Positions 60,628-64,000 of a DNA stretch of 64,000 nt are shown here, piece by piece; position 1 is the stretch's first letter; each line of letters begins with the position of its first letter. Both the position numbers and the translations under genes were made by a program. Below the pieces are notes generated by a model. It saw only the letters and a list, made by a program, of their open reading frames with translations. It did not search any database and was not told the DNA's origin. Source of the DNA: JALSRK01 sp964461995 (GTDB taxonomy: Bacteria > Acidobacteriota > Terriglobia > Bryobacterales > Bryobacteraceae); NCBI GenBank assembly GCA_964461995.1, contig CAYWXL010000006.1:1-64000 (forward strand), given 5' to 3'.

Positions 60628-60764
60628 AGACCGCTTCCTGTCTCATTCCACCCGAATTCGGGCCCGGCGGCCTCCGCCCGCAGGCAGCCCGCCGGAAAGG
60701 ATATTTCTCGAGCGCTTCTCCGCGACGCCTTTCGTAACCGCCGCGGGGCGCCGGAAAGATCCGA

Positions 60765-62036
60765 TCAGGTGCCTTCGCTCCAGCTTGCCAGGTACTTCTC
60801 CTGTTCGGGCGTCAGGCGGTCGATGCGAACCCCCATCGCTTCCAGCTTCATCCGGGCGACGCGCTCGTCGAGTTCCCGCGGCACCGGGAACACATCTTTG
60901 GGCAGCGACTCGTGGTGCTTCACGATGTGGTCCACCGCCAGGGCCTGGTTGGCGAAACTCATGTCCATTACGCTGGCGGGATGGCCCTCGGCGGCCGCCA
61001 GGTTGATGAGGCGCCCCTCTCCGAGGACGTAGATCCGCCGTCCGTCCTGGAGCGCGTATTCTTCCACGAACTCGCGCACGCGCCGGCGGCTGCTGGCCAT
61101 TTGGGCGAGGGTCTCCAGATCGATCTCGACGTTGAAGTGGCCCGAATTGGCCAGGATCGCGCCGCTCTTCATCCGCTCGAAATGCTCGCGGCGGATGACG
61201 CCCTTGTCGCCGGTCACGGTGACGAAGATGTCGCCGATTTCGGCCGCATCGGCCATCGACATCACCCGGTAGCCGTCCATGAGCGCCTCGAGGGCGCGGA
61301 CCGGGTTCACTTCCGTGACGATGACGTTCGCTCCCAGGCCGCGGGCTCGCATCGCGACTCCGCGCCCGCACCAGCCGTAGCCGGCGACGACGAACGTCAG
61401 GCCGGCGATCAGGTAGTTGGTGGCCCGCAGGATGCCGTCGATAGTGCTCTGGCCGGTGCCGTAGCGGTTGTCAAAGAGATGCTTGGTAGCCGCGTCGTTG
61501 ATCGCGATGACCGGGTATTTCAGTACGCCTTCTTTGGCCATCGCGCGCAGCCGGATCACGCCGGTGGTCGTCTCCTCCGTGCCACCGAGGACCTCGCTAA
61601 GCTGTTCCGGTCGCTGCTGATGTAGCGTCGTGACGAGGTCGCAGCCATCATCCATGGTGATATGCGGCCGATGATCCATCGCCGCCTTGATGTGCTGGTA
61701 GTAAACGTCGTTGTCTTCGCCTTTGATCGCGTAGACGGGAATCCCGTGGTGCTTGACGAGAGCCGCCGCCACGTCGTCCTGGGTGGAGAGCGGATTCGAC
61801 GCGCAGAGCACCACCGAGGCGCCTCCGTCGCGGAGCGTCACCATCAGGTTCGCCGTCTCCGTAGTCACGTGCAGGCACGCGGCGATTCGAATGCCGTCGA
61901 GCGGCTGGTTCTTGATGAATTCCTTGCGAATCGTCTGCAGCACGGGCATGGACTGGAAAGCCCATTCCGTCCGCCGTTTGCCCGCGTCAGCCAGCGCCAG
62001 ATCCTTGATGTCGCAGGGTACAGGTGTAGTCGCCAT
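60765..62036 (-). CDS. ahcY: Adenosylhomocysteinase
   Basis: A 423-residue NAD-dependent enzyme that splits S-adenosylhomocysteine into adenosine and homocysteine, relieving product inhibition of methyltransferases. Characteristic blocks: CLHVTTETANLMVTLRDGGASVVLCASNPLSTQDDVAAAL, GEDNDVYY, DDGCDLVTTLH, GGTEETTTGVIRL, PVIAINDAATKHLFDNRYGTGQS, the NAD motif VVAGYGWCGRGVAMRARGLGA, and SGHFNVEIDL. It lacks the 40-residue insertion of the longer bacterial/plant form, so it is the short type common in Archaea, Thermotoga and Acidobacteria. The ribosome binding site is unclear. It follows metK by 52 bases, forming a methyl-cycle operon. Confidence 0.96.
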   Translation of the reverse strand: MATTPVPCDIKDLALADAGKRRTEWAFQSMPVLQTIRKEFIKNQPLDGIRIAACLHVTTETANLMVTLRDGGASVVLCASNPLSTQDDVAAALVKHHGIPVYAIKGEDNDVYYQHIKAAMDHRPHITMDDGCDLVTTLHQQRPEQLSEVLGGTEETTTGVIRLRAMAKEGVLKYPVIAINDAATKHLFDNRYGTGQSTIDGILRATNYLIAGLTFVVAGYGWCGRGVAMRARGLGANVIVTEVNPVRALEALMDGYRVMSMADAAEIGDIFVTVTGDKGVIRREHFERMKSGAILANSGHFNVEIDLETLAQMASSRRRVREFVEEYALQDGRRIYVLGEGRLINLAAAEGHPASVMDMSFANQALAVDHIVKHHESLPKDVFPVPRELDERVARMKLEAMGVRIDRLTPEQEKYLASWSEGT

Positions 62037-62088
62037 AGTCGCTTGACTCAGTTCTCTTTCCTTCCGTAACTTTCCGATCTCGGGCTCT

Positions 62089-63249
62089 TCAACGGTTGGC
62101 CGCCTGGACCGTGATGCCCGCCGCCTGTCGCAATTCCTCGACTTTGTCGGTCTTTTCCCATGTGAAGCTCTCCTCCGTCCGGCCGAAGTGTCCGAAGGCG
62201 GCGGTCTTGCGGAAGATCGGCCGCCGCAGCTTCAGATAGTCGATCATGCCTAGCGGGGTTAGCGGGAAGATCTCGCGGATGATTGAGGCCATGCGTTCGT
62301 CGCCGATCTTGCCGGTTCCGTAAGAATCCACATGGACCGAGACCGGCTCGGCGACGCCGATGGCGTACGCGAGCTGGACTTCAACCCGCTCCGCCAGGCC
62401 TGCGGCGACGAGATTCTTCGCGATGTAGCGCGCCATGTAGCAAGCCGAGCGGTCCACTTTCGTCGGATCTTTGCCCGAGAAGGCTCCTCCGCCGTGGCGG
62501 CCCATGCCGCCGTAGGTGTCCACAATGATCTTTCTGCCGGTCAGCCCGGTGTCGCCGTGCGGACCGCCGATAACGAAGCGCCCCGTGGGGTTGATGTGGT
62601 ACTTAGTCGCCGAGTCGAGCATGTCGCTCGGGAGTACAGCGTCGATGATGTGTCTTTTCACTTCGGTGCGGAGTTCTTCGGTGGAGACGTCTTCATCGTG
62701 CTGGGCCGAGACGACGACCGCGTCGATGCGCTTCGGTTTGCCGGCCACGTATTCCACGCTCACCTGGCTCTTGCCGTCCGGCCGCAGGAAGGGCAGGATT
62801 CCCTCTCTCCGCGCTTCGCTCAGGCGCCGGACCAGCTTGTGGGCCATCATGATCGGGAAGGGCATCAGCTCCGGCGTCTCGTTGCAGGCGAACCCGAACA
62901 TCAGTCCTTGATCGCCCGCGCCGCCGGTGTCCACGCCCATCGCGATGTCGGCGGACTGCTTCTGGATGGCCGTGAGAATGCCGCACGTCTTGGCGTCGAA
63001 GCCGAAAGCGGCGTCGGTGTAGCCGATGCTTTCGATCACCCCGCGCGTGACTTGCGGCACGTCCACGTAGACGTCCGTGCGGATCTCGCCGGCCACGATG
63101 CAGATGCCGGTGGTGACGAGCACCTCGCAAGCAACCCTCCCGGTGGGATCGTCGGCCATCACCGCGTCGAGCACGGCGTCGGAAATCTGGTCGGCGATCT
63201 TGTCCGGGTGCCCCTCCGTCACGGATTCCGAAGTGAAAATCTGCCTCAT
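62089..63249 (-). CDS. metK: S-adenosylmethionine synthetase
   Basis: A 386-residue enzyme making SAM from methionine and ATP. Three repeated domains are evident by their markers: FTSESVTEGHPDKIADQISDAVLDA at the start, TRGVIESIGYTDAAFGFDAKTCGIL, the flexible-loop region GVDTGGAGDQGLMFGFACNETPELMP, and INPTGRFVIGGPHGDTGLTGRKIIVDTYGGMGRHGGGAFSGKDPTKVDRSACYMARYIAKN. The P-loop-like GGGAFSGKD binds ATP phosphates. GGAGGAAAGAG lies just upstream of the ATG. metK is followed by ahcY on the same strand and preceded by a structured leader. Confidence 0.97.
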   Translation of the reverse strand: MRQIFTSESVTEGHPDKIADQISDAVLDAVMADDPTGRVACEVLVTTGICIVAGEIRTDVYVDVPQVTRGVIESIGYTDAAFGFDAKTCGILTAIQKQSADIAMGVDTGGAGDQGLMFGFACNETPELMPFPIMMAHKLVRRLSEARREGILPFLRPDGKSQVSVEYVAGKPKRIDAVVVSAQHDEDVSTEELRTEVKRHIIDAVLPSDMLDSATKYHINPTGRFVIGGPHGDTGLTGRKIIVDTYGGMGRHGGGAFSGKDPTKVDRSACYMARYIAKNLVAAGLAERVEVQLAYAIGVAEPVSVHVDSYGTGKIGDERMASIIREIFPLTPLGMIDYLKLRRPIFRKTAAFGHFGRTEESFTWEKTDKVEELRQAAGITVQAANR

Positions 63250-63279
63250 CGAACTCTTTCCTCCGCGTTGTTCGATTCC

Positions 63280-63314
63280 CCTGGGTCTCTCTGCCGGAGA
63301 CGCCGAACCCCAGG
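63280..63314 (-). promoter_or_regulatory. Structured leader hairpin upstream of metK
   Basis: On the minus strand, CCTGGGGT (63307-63314) pairs with ACCCAGG (63280-63286), enclosing a smaller TCTC/GAGA hairpin. A second small stem, GGCTTCAGCC, lies just upstream. The structure ends about 30 bases before the metK ATG. It does not match the SAM-I, SAM-II or SAH riboswitch cores that I know. It may be a chance fold or a lineage-specific leader. Confidence 0.3.
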
Positions 63315-63513
63315 CCTGCCGGCTGAAGCCGCGAAACGGTTATCCAAAAGGAAAGCGAGCAGAGAAAGCCCGTGGGAAAACCAAACTCTTAGTGTACTGC
63401 AAATGTTCAGGGGCCGGAGTCCGAGTTAGGCTGCCCGCGGACCGCCTCCCGGGCTCGACGAGATCGGCGGCGTCCGCGACGCTCATGCCGATGCCAGGAG
63501 GGGCGCGGCCGGT

Positions 63514-64000
63514 TCACGAGCGGACGCCCACGACGCAGGCGTGGTGGCGGGGGTCCGGACGGCAGCGGAAGCCCTGCCGGCGGAGATCCTCGATGCAGTC
63601 GCCGACGGTGTAGAGAAAACTGGCCTTTTCCGGGTGAACCTCGATCTTTATGGCCCGCACCTGGGCCAGCCAGGCGCCCTCGGCGAGAACCTCCCGTTCG
63701 GCGCCCTCGACGTCCATCTTGACGTAGTCCACCTCGGAAACGCCCAGGCGGTCGATCAGTTGAGCGACGGTGAATGCCGGGGCCCGCCGGCTGTTCGCAC
63801 CGGCCGCGCCGATGGCGAAGCCGGATTCCCGCCGGCCGCCGTAGGAGACTTCACCGGGCTCGTGCCAGACCGCGCCGTGCAAAATGTGCACCCGATCTCC
63901 GAACCGGGCGGTGTTGCGGCGGGCCAGTTCGCAATTTTCCCGGTCCAGCTCCGCCCCCAGGACGCGCGCCTCAGGGAAAAGAACCGCGAAGTGGGCGGCG
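63514..64000 (-). CDS. FkbM-family methyltransferase, N-terminus cut by window edge
   Basis: The reading frame is open from the last base down to the stop at 63514, giving 162 visible residues; the start lies outside. The visible part begins within the SAM-binding fold (HFAVLFPEARVLGAELDRENCELARRNTARFGDRV). It contains the FkbM signature EVDYVKMDVEGAEREVLAEGAW and a closing IKIEVHPEKASFLYTVGD. A GTG at 63891 is only an internal codon, as the upstream sequence continues the domain without break. Such enzymes O-methylate sugars or polyketides, often in surface-polysaccharide loci; the substrate cannot be told here. The stop is about 260 bases upstream of the metK start. Confidence 0.85.
   Translation of the reverse strand, partial: AAHFAVLFPEARVLGAELDRENCELARRNTARFGDRVHILHGAVWHEPGEVSYGGRRESGFAIGAAGANSRRAPAFTVAQLIDRLGVSEVDYVKMDVEGAEREVLAEGAWLAQVRAIKIEVHPEKASFLYTVGDCIEDLRRQGFRCRPDPRHHACVVGVRS

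Noticed and set aside
60651..60662. Palindrome CCCGAATTCGGG between ahcY and tig as an operator
   Set aside because: A perfect 12-base palindrome, but it is isolated, close to the tig start, has no recognisable promoter around it and no second copy was noticed.
63250..63420. Known SAM or SAH riboswitch before metK
   Set aside because: Conserved cores of SAM-I, SAM-II and SAH riboswitches could not be found on the minus strand; only generic hairpins are present.

Overview
The window is a GC-rich (about 65 percent), densely packed chromosomal segment from an Acidobacteriota bacterium, most probably the Bryobacterales/Solibacter group. This lineage call rests on protein types: a TIGR03437-type C-terminal domain (a paralogous family expanded in Solibacter), a PEP-CTERM sorting signal, a DUF6599-like protein, many Tat-exported oxidoreductases and hydrolases, and Glu/Arg-rich housekeeping proteins. 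No rRNA, tRNA, CRISPR array, insertion sequence or prophage was found. Both edges cut genes: a proline-rich membrane-anchored protein on the left and an FkbM-type methyltransferase on the right.

Layout. 0-2 kb: cut protein and a secreted beta-propeller. 2.3-3.8 kb: dusB-rnhA. 3.8-7.4 kb (minus): a MocR-type regulator, pdxS, pdxT and an ArsC/LMW-PTP-like protein, a likely PLP-synthesis operon. Across a short intergenic region with a strong inverted repeat lies a divergent exported protein made of three degenerate RidA-like repeats. 8.6-12.3 kb: prmA, glgC and a Tat Gfo/Idh/MocA oxidoreductase. 12.4-18.9 kb: an S9 peptidase divergent from a 1462-residue GMC (cholesterol-oxidase-like) protein whose long C-terminal half carries an internal duplication. 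19-22.5 kb: TIGR03437 and PEP-CTERM surface proteins. 22.9-26.7 kb (minus): M28 lipoprotein peptidase, a sulfatase-fold protein that has lost its active site, and TrmO. 26.8-29.6 kb: SMP-30 lactonase and sialate O-acetylesterase.

29.6-31 kb (minus): merR, a MerT-MerP fusion and a thioredoxin-like protein, with a textbook MerR-type operator but no merA. 31-32.3 kb: a cyclopropane-synthase-like methyltransferase. 32.3-36.7 kb (minus): GH113-like Tat protein, anaerobic-sulfatase-maturase-like radical SAM enzyme, MetX-like exported hydrolase and DUF362 protein. 36.8-38.8 kb: Tat aldo/keto reductase with two [4Fe-4S] motifs overlapping a DUF6599-like protein. 38.9-44.9 kb: clpX, lon, engB and rho. 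45.2-53.1 kb: a five-gene tripartite efflux operon with three successive HlyD-type adaptors, a MacB-type permease and a TolC protein, but no ATPase. 53.2-63.2 kb: mutL (plus) convergent with a minus-strand block of metK, ahcY, tig, a MerR-family regulator with a well-formed promoter, ctpA and guaA.

The window combines core functions (proteostasis: tig, clpX, lon, ctpA; methyl cycle: metK, ahcY; PLP; GMP) with a large exported complement typical of a polymer-degrading soil or sediment acidobacterium. The most unusual items are the exported triple RidA-like protein facing the MocR-PLP operon, the duplicated GMC protein with a ferredoxin-like cysteine motif, the pseudo-sulfatase, and the three-adaptor efflux operon with large low-complexity insertions. 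All statements come from reading the sequence; no database search was run.
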